Part shown: positions 34,425-43,594 of the stretch, piece by piece | Numbering within the stretch: position 1 is the first letter of the stretch | Layout of the letters: every line of letters starts with the position of its first letter | Assembly: GCF_024198175.1 (NCBI RefSeq) | Contig: NZ_JAJVKV010000009.1 | Coordinates: forward strand, 186,001-250,000 | DNA length: 64,000 nucleotides | DNA from: Pyxidicoccus xibeiensis | GTDB lineage: Bacteria; Myxococcota; Myxococcia; Myxococcales; Myxococcaceae | Direction of reading: 5' to 3' | Made by a program: the position numbers and the translations under genes | Notes under the pieces: generated by a model | What the model saw: the letters and a program-made list of their open reading frames with translations, nothing else | What the model was told of the DNA's origin: nothing | Database searches by the model: none

Positions 34425-34877
34425 CTACTCGATGGCCTTGAGGTTGAACGGGTACTCGATGGGGTGGTCCGCGCCGTCCGGAGGCTTGGGGAACGTCATG
34501 GACGACAGCACCGCCACCACGCAGTCGTGCAGGTTCGGGTCCTTCAGCGTGCTGGACTTCTTCACGACCTTCGCGCTCTTCACCAGCCCGTTGGAGTCGA
34601 TGGTGAAGGTCGTCAGCAGCCGGCCCTCCACCTTCTTGTCCTTCTCCGCCATGTGGTCCTCGTAGCACTCCTGGATGCGACCCTGGTTGTGCGTGACGAC
34701 CTGGCGGATGGAGTCCGGCGTGAAGGGCAGGCGCTCGACATCCGGCCCGTCGCTCTTCGCGGGGGCCGGAGTCTGGGCCTGGGCGGGCTTCCCGCCCGAG
34801 GGCTTCTTCGCCGGCGCGCCCTGCGCGAGCGCGACGGCGGAGGCAAGAACGACCACGGAGAGAAGTGCCCGCTTCAT
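34425..34877 (-). CDS. Secreted AgmX/PglI C-terminal domain protein
   Basis: The 150-residue product has a signal peptide (VVVLASAVALAQG), a Pro/Ala/Lys linker and one AgmX/PglI C-terminal domain: an IQECYED motif, FTIDSNGLVKSAKVVKKSS, then LHDCVV and FPKPPDGADHPIEYPF. The two Cys probably form a disulfide. The fold resembles TonB C-terminal domains, and AgmX itself belongs to the myxobacterial gliding and trafficking machinery. It sits between two acyl-CoA dehydrogenase genes, 10 bases upstream of one and 5 bases downstream of the other, so it is co-transcribed with metabolic genes without obvious reason. Confidence 0.85.
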   Translation of the reverse strand: MKRALLSVVVLASAVALAQGAPAKKPSGGKPAQAQTPAPAKSDGPDVERLPFTPDSIRQVVTHNQGRIQECYEDHMAEKDKKVEGRLLTTFTIDSNGLVKSAKVVKKSSTLKDPNLHDCVVAVLSSMTFPKPPDGADHPIEYPFNLKAIE

Positions 34878-34882
34878 GTCGC

Positions 34883-36025
<1,143 letters not shown>

Positions 36026-36059
36026 GAGGCTCCTCAGCGGGAGGAAAAGAGAGAAAGGC

Positions 36060-36764
36060 CTACATAGTATGGGGGCTTCCCCTCGGGAACAGCGAAGAGG
36101 ATGTGCCCGACTGCAAGCGCGGGTTGGCGGTCCGATTAGAGGACGACTGCCTGCCTGACTCCCCGGAATCCAAGGGTGAGCCAAAGAACATGTTGAGGGG
36201 CACGGTGACGTCGAAGGTGACGTCCGTCCGGGCGCCCTCCCCCGTCCCCGTCCAGGTCCGCCGCAGCACCAGGGACAGGGTCCACGGCACGGTGTGCCGG
36301 TGGCGCTCGATGAGGTCGTACGTCAGCCCCACGCCGGCCATCCCACCCGACCCGTCCTCGCCCCACAGGCCCGCTCCCTCGGCGAGTACACCCAGCCGGA
36401 GGGTGTCGGGAAACGCGTACACCCGGGCCCCGGCGAGCAGCCGGAAGACGGAGGGCTTCAGGCGGAGCTGGGGCTCCAGGAACGGGGACACGATGAGCGT
36501 GGGCCCGGGCACGTCCAGCGGAGGCAGGGCCCACGGGTGGACGGGCCAGGACAGGAGCCAGCGCTCGCGCGAATCCGGGCCCCACTCGTAGCGCAGGTCC
36601 GGGACGAGCGGCTCCAGGAAGCAGCCCGTGTAGAGGCACAGCGTGCGCTTCCAGGAGACGAGGGGCGAAGCGCGCCCGGCTTCGTCCGCGCCTTCCGAGG
36701 CCCGGGCCGGCGTCGCGGCCAGGAGGTACGTCAGCAGTCCTCCGGCCGCGAGCGCGCGCCGCAC
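36060..36764 (-). CDS. Secreted or outer-membrane protein of unknown function
   Basis: This 234-residue protein has a signal peptide (GGLLTYLLAATPARA-SE). The body has alternating hydrophobic strands such as LRLGVLAEGAGLWGE, MAGVGLTYDLIERH, WTLSLVLRRTWTG and TDVTFDVTVPLNMFFG, consistent with a small outer-membrane beta-barrel. The last 35 residues are polar and low in complexity. It begins 1 base after the enoyl-CoA hydratase stop, so it is part of the same transcript. No specific function is visible. Confidence 0.65.
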   Translation of the reverse strand: MRRALAAGGLLTYLLAATPARASEGADEAGRASPLVSWKRTLCLYTGCFLEPLVPDLRYEWGPDSRERWLLSWPVHPWALPPLDVPGPTLIVSPFLEPQLRLKPSVFRLLAGARVYAFPDTLRLGVLAEGAGLWGEDGSGGMAGVGLTYDLIERHRHTVPWTLSLVLRRTWTGTGEGARTDVTFDVTVPLNMFFGSPLDSGESGRQSSSNRTANPRLQSGTSSSLFPRGSPHTM

Positions 36765-36765
36765 T

Positions 36766-37542
36766 TCACTTGCCGGTGAAGGAGGCGGTGCGCTTCTCCA
36801 GGAAGGCCTTCATGCCCTCGCGCTGGTCCTCGGAGCCGAACAGCTCGCCGAACGTCTTGCGCTCCAGCTCGTTGGCGACCTTCAGCTCCAGGTCCGCGCC
36901 GGCCTCGATGACGCGCTTCGCCTTGGCGATGGCGAGCGGGCTGTTCTTCATCAGCTTCTCGGCCACGGCGCGGCAGTGGGCCATCAGCGCGTCCGCGGGG
37001 AGGACCTCGAGGACGAGGCCGATCTCCTTCGCCTTGGCCGCGTCGATGCGCTCACCGGTGAAGACGAGCTCCTTGGCGCGGGCCCGGCCCACCGCGCGCG
37101 TGAGGCGCTGGGTGCCGCCGAAGCCTGGGATGACGCCCAGGCCCACCTCGGGCAGGCCCAATTTGGCCTTCTCGGACGCGTAGATGAAGTCGCAGGCCAG
37201 GGCCAGCTCGCACCCGCCGCCCAGCGCGAAGCCGTTGACGGCCGCGATGGTGGGGACGGGCAGCGCCTCCAGCATGGCGAAGACGCGGTGGCCGAGCGCG
37301 CCGAACTCCTGCGCCTGGGCCTCGGGCAGCGCCGCCATCTCGGCGATGTCCGCGCCGGCGACGAAGGCCTTCTCCCCGCCACCGGTGACGATGAGGACGC
37401 GCACGTCCGTGCCGATGGTGTGGAGCGCGGCCTCCATCTCCTGCAGCGTCTTGGTGTTGAGCGCGTTGAGCGCCTTGGGGCGGTCGACGTAGAGAGTCGC
37501 TACCGCGCCGTCCTTCTCCAGCCGGATGTTCTCGTAGGCCAT
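36766..37542 (-). CDS. Enoyl-CoA hydratase (crotonase)
   Basis: The 258-residue protein carries both crotonase catalytic glutamates: Glu112 in ALGGGCELALA and Glu132 in LPEVGLGVIPGFGGTQ. AFVAGADIAEM forms the oxyanion hole and CoA site. It hydrates 2-enoyl-CoA to L-3-hydroxyacyl-CoA. ATG 37542 gives the usual MAYENIRLEKDG start. The next gene upstream encodes the enzyme for the following step, and the two acyl-CoA dehydrogenases downstream supply its substrate. Confidence 0.95.
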   Translation of the reverse strand: MAYENIRLEKDGAVATLYVDRPKALNALNTKTLQEMEAALHTIGTDVRVLIVTGGGEKAFVAGADIAEMAALPEAQAQEFGALGHRVFAMLEALPVPTIAAVNGFALGGGCELALACDFIYASEKAKLGLPEVGLGVIPGFGGTQRLTRAVGRARAKELVFTGERIDAAKAKEIGLVLEVLPADALMAHCRAVAEKLMKNSPLAIAKAKRVIEAGADLELKVANELERKTFGELFGSEDQREGMKAFLEKRTASFTGK

Positions 37543-37561
37543 GTGCGAGGCTCCTCGTGTC

Positions 37562-38410
37562 CTAGTACTTGTAGAAGCCGCGGCCGCTCTTCTTGCCGTA
37601 CCAGCCGGCGTCCACGTACTGGCGCAGCAGCGGGCTGGGGCGGTACTTCGAGTCACCCAGGCCCTTGTGCAGCACCTCGGCGATGTAGAGCACGGTGTCC
37701 AGGCCGATGAAGTCCGCGAGCTGCAGCGGGCCCATGGGCTGGTTGGTGCCCAGCTTCATCGCGGTGTCGATGTCCTCCACCGTGCCCAGGCCCTCCATCA
37801 GCGCGAAGCAGGCCTCGTTGAGCATGGGGATGAGGATGCGGTTGACGATGAAGCCCGGGTAGTCCTTGGAGACCACCGTCGTCTTGCCCATCTTCTCGGC
37901 CAGGGCGCGCGTGGTGGCGTACGTCTCGTCGGACGTGGCCGCGCCGCGGATGAGCTCCACCAGTTGCATCACCGGCACCGGGTTCATGAAGTGCATGCCG
38001 ATGACGGACTCGGGGCGCTTCGTGGACGCGGCGATGCGGGTAATCGGGATGGACGAGGTGTTGGTGGCGAGGATGCCGCCGGGGCGCACCACGCTGTCCA
38101 GGTCCTGGAAGATGCGGCGCTTGAGATCCTCGTTCTCCGTCACGGCCTCGACGGCGAAGTCGACGTCCTTCGCTTCCTTCACGTCGGTGAGCGTGGCGAG
38201 GTTGGCCTCGGCGGCGGCGCGCTTCGCCTCGTCGAGCTTGCCCTTCTCCACCAGCTTCTTCAGGCCGCCGCGGATGCGGTCGGCGCCCTTGGCGAGCCCC
38301 TCCTTGGACACGTCCGCCAGCGTGACGCGCAGGCCCGCCTGGAGCGCCACCTGCGCGATGCCCGCGCCCATCTGCCCTGCCCCGACGACGACGATATGCT
38401 CCGTTGCCAT
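37562..38410 (-). CDS. hbd: 3-hydroxybutyryl-CoA dehydrogenase
   Basis: The 282-residue protein has the NAD-binding motif VVVGAGQMGAGIAQ at 7-20, TNTSSIPI near 117, the catalytic His140 in GMHFMNPVPVMQLVE paired with Glu152, and a C-terminal domain ending YGKKSGRGFYKY. Size and motifs are those of short-chain HBD enzymes, which oxidise L-3-hydroxybutyryl-CoA to acetoacetyl-CoA. Longer frames upstream of ATG 38410 are rejected because the Rossmann motif starts just after this Met. It heads the beta-oxidation block; its product could enter the thiolase step encoded at 22.3 kb. Confidence 0.95.
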   Translation of the reverse strand: MATEHIVVVGAGQMGAGIAQVALQAGLRVTLADVSKEGLAKGADRIRGGLKKLVEKGKLDEAKRAAAEANLATLTDVKEAKDVDFAVEAVTENEDLKRRIFQDLDSVVRPGGILATNTSSIPITRIAASTKRPESVIGMHFMNPVPVMQLVELIRGAATSDETYATTRALAEKMGKTTVVSKDYPGFIVNRILIPMLNEACFALMEGLGTVEDIDTAMKLGTNQPMGPLQLADFIGLDTVLYIAEVLHKGLGDSKYRPSPLLRQYVDAGWYGKKSGRGFYKY

Positions 38411-38484
38411 GGTGTTCGCGAACCCCTCGGTCGGAATGTGAACCAACGACGTGCGGGCGCCCATAGCCCACGCGTCCGGGACGG

Positions 38485-38934
38485 TCAACGACCGGCGGGA
38501 GGCAACTGGAGCTGGCGGACGATGTAGCGCTCTTCTCCCACCACCAGCGACTCGTCCAGGCGCAGGCGATTGTCTCGCCCCTCCTGCTTCACGAAGAGGC
38601 GCGCGCGCCAGGTGCCCTCGGGCAGGTCCACCTTGAACGTCACTTCTGGAGGCGGCCCCGACGCGAAGAAGCGCTCCTCGCGCTTGAGGACATTCCCGTC
38701 CTCGGCCAGCACCTGGAGGTCCAGGGCTTGGGTGGTGCTCCACCCCGCCCCGGTGAGCTGGAAGGTCAGCTCGCGCTCGGGCGTGCCCGACGACTGCCAG
38801 AGCCACAGGCCCAGGAGCACCAGCAGCAGCAGCGGCAGGCGCTTCGCCATCGGGTGCGAGCGCCAGCTCCGGCGCGCGGGAGCGGGCGGCGGCGAGGGCT
38901 CGGAGGGCTCTGGGGAAGGAGGCGTGTCCGCCAC
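38485..38934 (-). CDS. Membrane-anchored protein of unknown function
   Basis: The 149-residue protein starts with a proline-rich cytoplasmic part (PPSPEPSEPSPPPAP), then a basic stretch and a transmembrane helix (RLPLLLLVLLGLWLWQSS, about 32-49). The extracytoplasmic part, about 95 residues, looks like one immunoglobulin-type beta-sandwich (ELTFQLTGAGW, VTFKVDLPEGTWRARLFV). It starts 2 bases after the stop of the preceding gene, so the two are co-expressed. No family is recognised. Confidence 0.65.
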   Translation of the reverse strand: MADTPPSPEPSEPSPPPAPARRSWRSHPMAKRLPLLLLVLLGLWLWQSSGTPERELTFQLTGAGWSTTQALDLQVLAEDGNVLKREERFFASGPPPEVTFKVDLPEGTWRARLFVKQEGRDNRLRLDESLVVGEERYIVRQLQLPPAGR

Positions 38935-38936
38935 CG

Positions 38937-39452
38937 CTACTCCTTCTTCGTCCGCTTGGAGCCCGAGCCGGGGCGCCGCGCGTTGAGCTCGGAGATGACG
39001 ACGCGGGGCGAGCCGGCCTTCTTCTCCTTCGGCTCGGGGGCCGGAGCGTCGTCGGGCTCGGAGGCCTTCTCCGCCTTGTCCTGGGGGACGAGGCGGATCT
39101 GCGCCTTGATCTCCACCGTCATGCCGGACATCAGCTTGAGGAACTCGTCGCGCAGCTTCTCCGACTGGAGGAAGCGGCGGAGCTCGTCGGTGATGACGCG
39201 GGTGACCTCGTCCTTGGTCTTCTCCGCCTGGCCGAGGATGAAGCCCAGGGCCTCCTTGGGGAGCTTGAGCTGCCCCGCGAGGTTGCGGATGCCCTCCTCC
39301 GTCATGAAGAGGGCGCCCAGGCCGGCCACGGCCATGCGGCGGACGAACTCCGGGACGAATCCGGCCGGGCCACCGGCGCGGCCCTGCCCCTGCCGGTCGT
39401 CATCGTCGATCAGCGGGTCGTGCGGGTAGTCGTCGTTGCCGACCGGGGGCAT
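38937..39452 (-). CDS. Hypothetical protein with helical core and charged tail
   Basis: The 171-residue protein has a short acidic N-terminus, then a helical region with AVAGLGALFMTEEGIRNLAG and a long charged helix (ALGFILGQAEKTKDEVTRVITDELRRFLQSEKLRDEFLKL shortened here to its ends). After about residue 120 it is Pro/Glu/Lys-rich and ends RRPGSGSKRTKKE. It resembles small gas-vesicle or phasin-like helical proteins only in general form. Its gene lies between mrp (18 bases away) and the membrane-anchored protein. Confidence 0.65.
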   Translation of the reverse strand: MPPVGNDDYPHDPLIDDDDRQGQGRAGGPAGFVPEFVRRMAVAGLGALFMTEEGIRNLAGQLKLPKEALGFILGQAEKTKDEVTRVITDELRRFLQSEKLRDEFLKLMSGMTVEIKAQIRLVPQDKAEKASEPDDAPAPEPKEKKAGSPRVVISELNARRPGSGSKRTKKE

Positions 39453-39470
39453 GGGTGTCTCCTCTGGGAG

Positions 39471-40556
39471 TTATCGGGCCTGCACCACCGGCAACGGCAT
39501 GCTCTTCATGCTCTGCGTGGACACGCGTCCCGCCACGTTGCGCGCCATCTCCAGGAAGGCCTTGGCCTCCAGGCTGTCCTTCGCGCCCACCACCACCGGC
39601 ACGCCCGAGTCTCCGGACACGCGCACCTTGAGATCCAGGGGAATCTCCCCGAGGAATGGGATCCCGAACATCTCCGCCGCCTTGCGACCGCCGCCGTGGT
39701 TGAAGATGGGGGTGACGTGCGAGCAGTTCGGGCAGATGAACTGGCTCATGTTCTCCACGATGCCCAGCACGGGGATGTGGACCTTGTCGAACATCTGCTT
39801 GGCGCGGACCACGTCGGCCAGGGCCACGTCCTGCGGCGTCGTCACCAGCACGGCGCCCGCGGCGCGCACGGACTGGGACAGCGTCAGGGCCACGTCACCG
39901 GTGCCGGGCGGCAGGTCCAGGATGAGGTAGTCCAGCTCGCCCCAGTTCACGTCGCGCACCAGCTGCATCAGCGCGCCGTGGAGCATGGGGCCGCGCCAGA
40001 TGAGGGCCTGGTCCGCCTCCACGAGGAAGCCGATGGACATCACCTTGATGCCGTGGGCGACGAGCGGATCCAGCGACTTGCCATCCGGGCTGACGGGCTT
40101 CTTGTCTCCCAGGCCCGTCATGAGCGGGACGGAGGGGCCATAGAAGTCCGCGTCGAGCAGGCCCACCTTGGAGCCGTGCTGGGCCAGGGCGGTGGCGAGG
40201 TTGACGGCCACGGTGCTCTTGCCCACGCCGCCCTTGCCGGCGCCGACGAGGACGATGTTCTTCACCTTGGGGAGCAGGCCGCCACCGGGCATGCCACCAC
40301 CGGCGGCGCGCACCTGGGCGCCCCACTCGATGTCGAAGGACTTCAGGCCGGGGACGGCCTTGAGCGCGGCCTCGGCGTCGGCCTGGATCTTCCCCTTCAT
40401 GGGACAGGCCGGCGTGGTCAGCTCGATCTTCAGCTTCGCGGTGTCGCCGCTGACGCGGACGTCCTTCACCATCCCCGCCTTCACGAGGTCCACGTGGAGC
40501 TCGGGGTCGATCACCTTCGACATCGCAGCGAGGACGTCGGCCTCGGAAACGCTCAT
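39471..40556 (-). CDS. Mrp/NBP35-family Fe-S cluster carrier ATPase
   Basis: From ATG 40556 the protein is 361 residues: an N-terminal MIP18/DUF59 domain (1-85, with TTPACPMKG), a glycine-rich linker and the ATPase domain with deviant Walker A GKGGVGKS (107-114), LDADFYGPS, and the metal-binding CPNC in FICPNCSHVTPIF. These proteins bind a [4Fe-4S] cluster at a dimer interface and deliver it to apo-enzymes. A longer frame to 40640 would cross the promoter and is rejected. In this window MiaB and the RNA methyltransferase are examples of Fe-S clients. It is the first gene of a three-gene set with two small unknowns. Confidence 0.94.
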   Translation of the reverse strand: MSVSEADVLAAMSKVIDPELHVDLVKAGMVKDVRVSGDTAKLKIELTTPACPMKGKIQADAEAALKAVPGLKSFDIEWGAQVRAAGGGMPGGGLLPKVKNIVLVGAGKGGVGKSTVAVNLATALAQHGSKVGLLDADFYGPSVPLMTGLGDKKPVSPDGKSLDPLVAHGIKVMSIGFLVEADQALIWRGPMLHGALMQLVRDVNWGELDYLILDLPPGTGDVALTLSQSVRAAGAVLVTTPQDVALADVVRAKQMFDKVHIPVLGIVENMSQFICPNCSHVTPIFNHGGGRKAAEMFGIPFLGEIPLDLKVRVSGDSGVPVVVGAKDSLEAKAFLEMARNVAGRVSTQSMKSMPLPVVQAR

Positions 40557-40612
40557 CGGAACACCTGAAACCTTTTGGAAAACGGGCGGTTGGGGGCCGC
40601 CACCGGGCGCGG

Positions 40613-40640
40613 AATCTGACAGCCCACGGGGGGCTGTCAA
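40613..40640 (-). promoter_or_regulatory. mrp promoter with 9-base inverted repeat
   Basis: TTGACA (40635-40640) and CAGATT (40613-40618) lie 16 bases apart on the minus strand, 57 bases before the mrp ATG. A perfect inverted repeat, tgacagccc (40617-40625) and gggctgtca (40631-40639), covers the -35 and the spacer, so it could be an operator. Lack of a T tract argues against a terminator. Confidence 0.45.
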
Positions 40641-40765
40641 CGTCGTTTAACGCGGCTGTACTGAGGACGCACCCTCTCGGCGGGCTGATCGGCAGGGGCT
40701 GACGGCCCGGCTGAAGGGAGTCATCAGCATGGCTGGACGGCCCGGCGGACGGGCGCCCGCTGGGG

Positions 40766-41353
40766 TCAGTCGCCCTCGGGATTCTCGGAGAGCTGCCGCT
40801 GGGCTTCGCGGAGGAGCTTCATGCCCTGGTCGAGGTCCAGTCCGTAGAGGGCCCGGAGTTCTTTCACGGTGGCGATCTCACCGCCTCCCTCTTCGAGCAT
40901 GGCCTCGGCGACCTCGACAGGAGGCAGCCCCGCGGACTTCAGCTGCTGGAAGTGGCCCTGCTCCACCAGCCCGAGGAAGTCGGCGAGTCGCTCGGCCTCG
41001 GGGCGCGGCGGCGGAGGTGGAAGCTCGCTGGCACGTTGCCCATCCACCCAGTAGTCCTTGATGGCCTCCGGGTAGCCCAGCTCCGTCGAGACCTCCTGGA
41101 GCTCGCGCCACCAGGTGTCGGGCAGCCGGCGCTTCTGGATCTGCTCATAGAACTCGCCGGTCCATGCGACGGCATCCAGCAGGAACTCCAGGTACTGCTC
41201 CGTGAGCCGGCCCATGAGCTCCGCACGGGTGTACAGCGCTCCTTTCATGGAGAAGGCGGCTTCGGGGAGCTCGGAGATCAACCTGGCCAGGCCCCCCGAG
41301 GGCTGGCGTGCCCTCCAGGTGCGGTAGCGCAGCAGGAGGTTCGCGAAGATCAT
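40766..41353 (-). CDS. Hypothetical helical protein
   Basis: The 195-residue product is soluble and mostly helical, with a proline run (PPPPPRPEA, about 112-121) between two halves. The first half has Trp- and Tyr-rich helices (LEFLLDAVAWTGEFYEQ, DTWWRELQEV); the second resembles short helical repeats (EVAEAMLEEGGGEIATVKEL). Its start overlaps the stop of the preceding gene by 4 bases. I do not recognise the family. An immunity or adaptor role is conceivable given the accessory setting but nothing in the sequence proves it. Confidence 0.6.
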   Translation of the reverse strand: MIFANLLLRYRTWRARQPSGGLARLISELPEAAFSMKGALYTRAELMGRLTEQYLEFLLDAVAWTGEFYEQIQKRRLPDTWWRELQEVSTELGYPEAIKDYWVDGQRASELPPPPPRPEAERLADFLGLVEQGHFQQLKSAGLPPVEVAEAMLEEGGGEIATVKELRALYGLDLDQGMKLLREAQRQLSENPEGD

Positions 41354-41799
41354 TCCTCGACTCCCGCCAGCAGGAAGACGGGATCGCCGTCATGCCCCGC
41401 AAGCATCAGGAGATGGGCTCCTTCGAGGAACTCCTCCAGTTCCAGCAGCCGTCCGCCCAACTCCGAAGCCAGTCCGTCACCGTTGAGCACTCGCCCCTGC
41501 ACACGTCGATAGTGACGAAGCCCGCTACTCAAGACCTCGGGGCTCCGAATGGTGAGGCCCACGAAGCCTTCGCGCCGAAGTGCTTTGCGAACAAGCTCCT
41601 CCAGGCTTCCCGACCATTCAAAGGGAGCACTGGCGCTATAGCTGATCCGGTAGGTCTTGCTTCCGGTCGGCTCGAACACCAGCAGCCGCGCCCCCTCTGA
41701 CACCGTTGATGCGGCGCGCGCGAGTTGCTCTACGACCTGCCAGCCAGGAACAGGGCTTTCCGCGAGAAGCTGCCACTCTTCCAGTGCAATCTCGCCCAT
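41350..41799 (-). CDS. Hypothetical protein, pair partner of the helical protein
   Basis: This 149-residue protein is predicted alpha/beta, with EGARLLVFEPTG and KTYRISYSASAPFEW strands, then helices EELVRKALRREGF and ELGGRLLELEEFLEGAHLL. There is no signal peptide and no cysteine. It overlaps the next gene by 4 bases (ATGA), a sign that the two products act in fixed ratio or as a complex. The family is not recognised. Confidence 0.6.
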   Translation of the reverse strand: MGEIALEEWQLLAESPVPGWQVVEQLARAASTVSEGARLLVFEPTGSKTYRISYSASAPFEWSGSLEELVRKALRREGFVGLTIRSPEVLSSGLRHYRRVQGRVLNGDGLASELGGRLLELEEFLEGAHLLMLAGHDGDPVFLLAGVEE

Positions 41800-41849
41800 G
41801 AAGCAGCCTCACTCCTCCGGCGGCGTGTGAGTCGGGTTCGGGAATGAGG

Positions 41850-42452
41850 CTACTCGAGGGCGGCGACGCGGTACTCGCCGTCTTCCAGGACCAGGACCAC
41901 GGCGCGGTCCTCGCCCAGGGAGAACAGGGCCTCGCCCGCTCCGACGCGGACGTGGGTGTTGAGGGCGAGGCGGGCCCGGCGCAGGCGCTCCTTGGCCAGG
42001 GGCTCCCGCTCGAAGTCCTCACGCAGGCGCTCGGGGGTGTAGCGAGCGCGCAGCGGGGCTGCGAGCTGGGTCCACGCGGCCTTCCAGTCACGGGCCTCCA
42101 CGGTGTCCAGGAAGCGCGAGAGCGCGGCGCGGGGGACGTCCGCGGGCCGGGCCTCGACGACGCGCCAGCCCTGGTCGGTGCGTGCGAGGGTGACCGAGGG
42201 AGCACGGGCCTCCAGGATGGCCGTTCCCGCTCGCACCGCGGCGGCCCGCTCGCGACGGACGGTCTCATCCGAGTAGCGCTCCAGGAAGCCGACCTCTCCC
42301 TCGGGCCCTCCGTTGGTGAGGGCGTAGGCGTCCTGGAGGCGGCCTTCGTCCAGGGCCCGAGCATAGGCCTCGGCGACGGACACGGGCTCACGCGGCGTGG
42401 TGGCGCAAGCGGGGGCCAGCAGGCAGAGGCTGAGGAGTGCGGTGCGCTTCAT
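41850..42452 (-). CDS. Lipoprotein of unknown function
   Basis: The 200-residue product has a lipoprotein signal (MKRTALLSLCLLAPAC; lipobox APAC, Cys16). The mature part begins with a helical region EAYARALDEGRLQDAYALT, resembling NTF2-like or DUF4878-type folds that shelter a cone-shaped pocket. The strands APSVTLARTDQGWRVVEA and EDRAVVLVLEDGEYRVAALE occur in the two repeats of such domains. So it may be a tandem of two small NTF2-like domains anchored in a membrane. This is inference from pattern only. Confidence 0.68.
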   Translation of the reverse strand: MKRTALLSLCLLAPACATTPREPVSVAEAYARALDEGRLQDAYALTNGGPEGEVGFLERYSDETVRRERAAAVRAGTAILEARAPSVTLARTDQGWRVVEARPADVPRAALSRFLDTVEARDWKAAWTQLAAPLRARYTPERLREDFEREPLAKERLRRARLALNTHVRVGAGEALFSLGEDRAVVLVLEDGEYRVAALE

Positions 42453-42548
42453 GACGGGCGCACGGTAGCACCTTCAGCGCTGTCCTCTTCAGAGTGAACT
42501 GAAGGGGGCATCGGCGTGAATGGAAGGTTTTCGAATAGCTATCTCCAC

Positions 42549-43475
42549 TCACCGTTTCTTCCTGGGGCTGAGCTTCCGGGGCACTTCGACAGGAAGTTCC
42601 TCCTTCCGCTCCGGAACCGGGCATCCCGGCCCCTCGAAGGACACCTTTCCCGCGTTCAACCTGGGCGTTCCTGGTGGACACGCATAGGCCACGAAGGGAT
42701 TTTTCATGCTTCGCCACGAGACTGCGTGCCACATCGCAACCGCCTCTCCAAGGACGGCGCGCGCTTCCTTGCGCCACGTCCGTGAGGGCGTGCTCGGAAG
42801 CTCTACCCCCACGAAGGAGCCACCCGACGATGAACCCGTGGCGGCGCCGAAGAATACGGCCACCTGAGACTCGCGGTGCCCATCCTGGGCCTGCAGCGCC
42901 ACCCTCCGCGTCCAGGAGACCTCCACCCCATGAATGGGGGGCGTAGACATTCCCGTGCTCCCTGTCTCCACGCCCGGCCACCGCCGCTCGATACAGACGC
43001 GAAGCGCTTGTTCCATCCACTCGGGGTCGGCACACACCTCGGCGACATGGAGGCCGCGCCTCAGCCCTCCCCTGGCAACGAGGGTTGACAGGCTCCTGCG
43101 TCGATACCAATCGAGAACAGCCCCCGAGAAGCAGCCAATGACGAGCTCGGTGAACCAGAAGGGGCGGGCGTCCGCTACGACCAGGTCGACATCGGTTGCC
43201 CCATTCGGGAGGGGGGTCGAGATGACGAAGAACGAAAAGTCCCCACTCTTCCGCCCAGGCAGGCCGAGCTGGCGTGTGAGCTCCTGCATCTCGACGTCCC
43301 GGGATACGACGAAGAACTCGGGATACTCGCTCAGCAGCGCGCCATCCCTGGAGTACACGTCCCTGTCCGCGCCACAGACGAGGCGTGGCCATCTCCCCCT
43401 CATCCGACGAATGAACCGCCGAAGAACCCACTGGAGATCTTCCTTGATGACAAAGTCGTAATCGACGCCAGACAT
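42549..43475 (-). CDS. Hypothetical protein
   Basis: The 308-residue protein has no signal peptide. Its N-terminal part contains LVCGADRDVYSRDGALLSEYPEFFVVSRDVEMQ in separate strands, and a middle segment DVDLVVADARPFWFTELVIG, followed by RRRSLSTLVARGGLRRG. The C-terminal half is less ordered and ends in a very basic tail (PRKLSPRKKR). There is some resemblance in length and Trp/Tyr content to immunity-type proteins of polymorphic toxin loci common in myxobacteria, but no toxin is nearby. It is divergent from the next gene, with about 120 bases between starts. Confidence 0.55.
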   Translation of the reverse strand: MSGVDYDFVIKEDLQWVLRRFIRRMRGRWPRLVCGADRDVYSRDGALLSEYPEFFVVSRDVEMQELTRQLGLPGRKSGDFSFFVISTPLPNGATDVDLVVADARPFWFTELVIGCFSGAVLDWYRRRSLSTLVARGGLRRGLHVAEVCADPEWMEQALRVCIERRWPGVETGSTGMSTPPIHGVEVSWTRRVALQAQDGHRESQVAVFFGAATGSSSGGSFVGVELPSTPSRTWRKEARAVLGEAVAMWHAVSWRSMKNPFVAYACPPGTPRLNAGKVSFEGPGCPVPERKEELPVEVPRKLSPRKKR

Positions 43476-43594
43476 GTCTCAGCACCCCGTCTCTCTTCCA
43501 TCCCGGCCTGGCAGACCCATTGGAGTAACGGCGCCTGACAGCAGGCCCTTTGGAGGCGGCGGAGGGCCGAAGCAGCGCACTTGAGGATGCGAAA

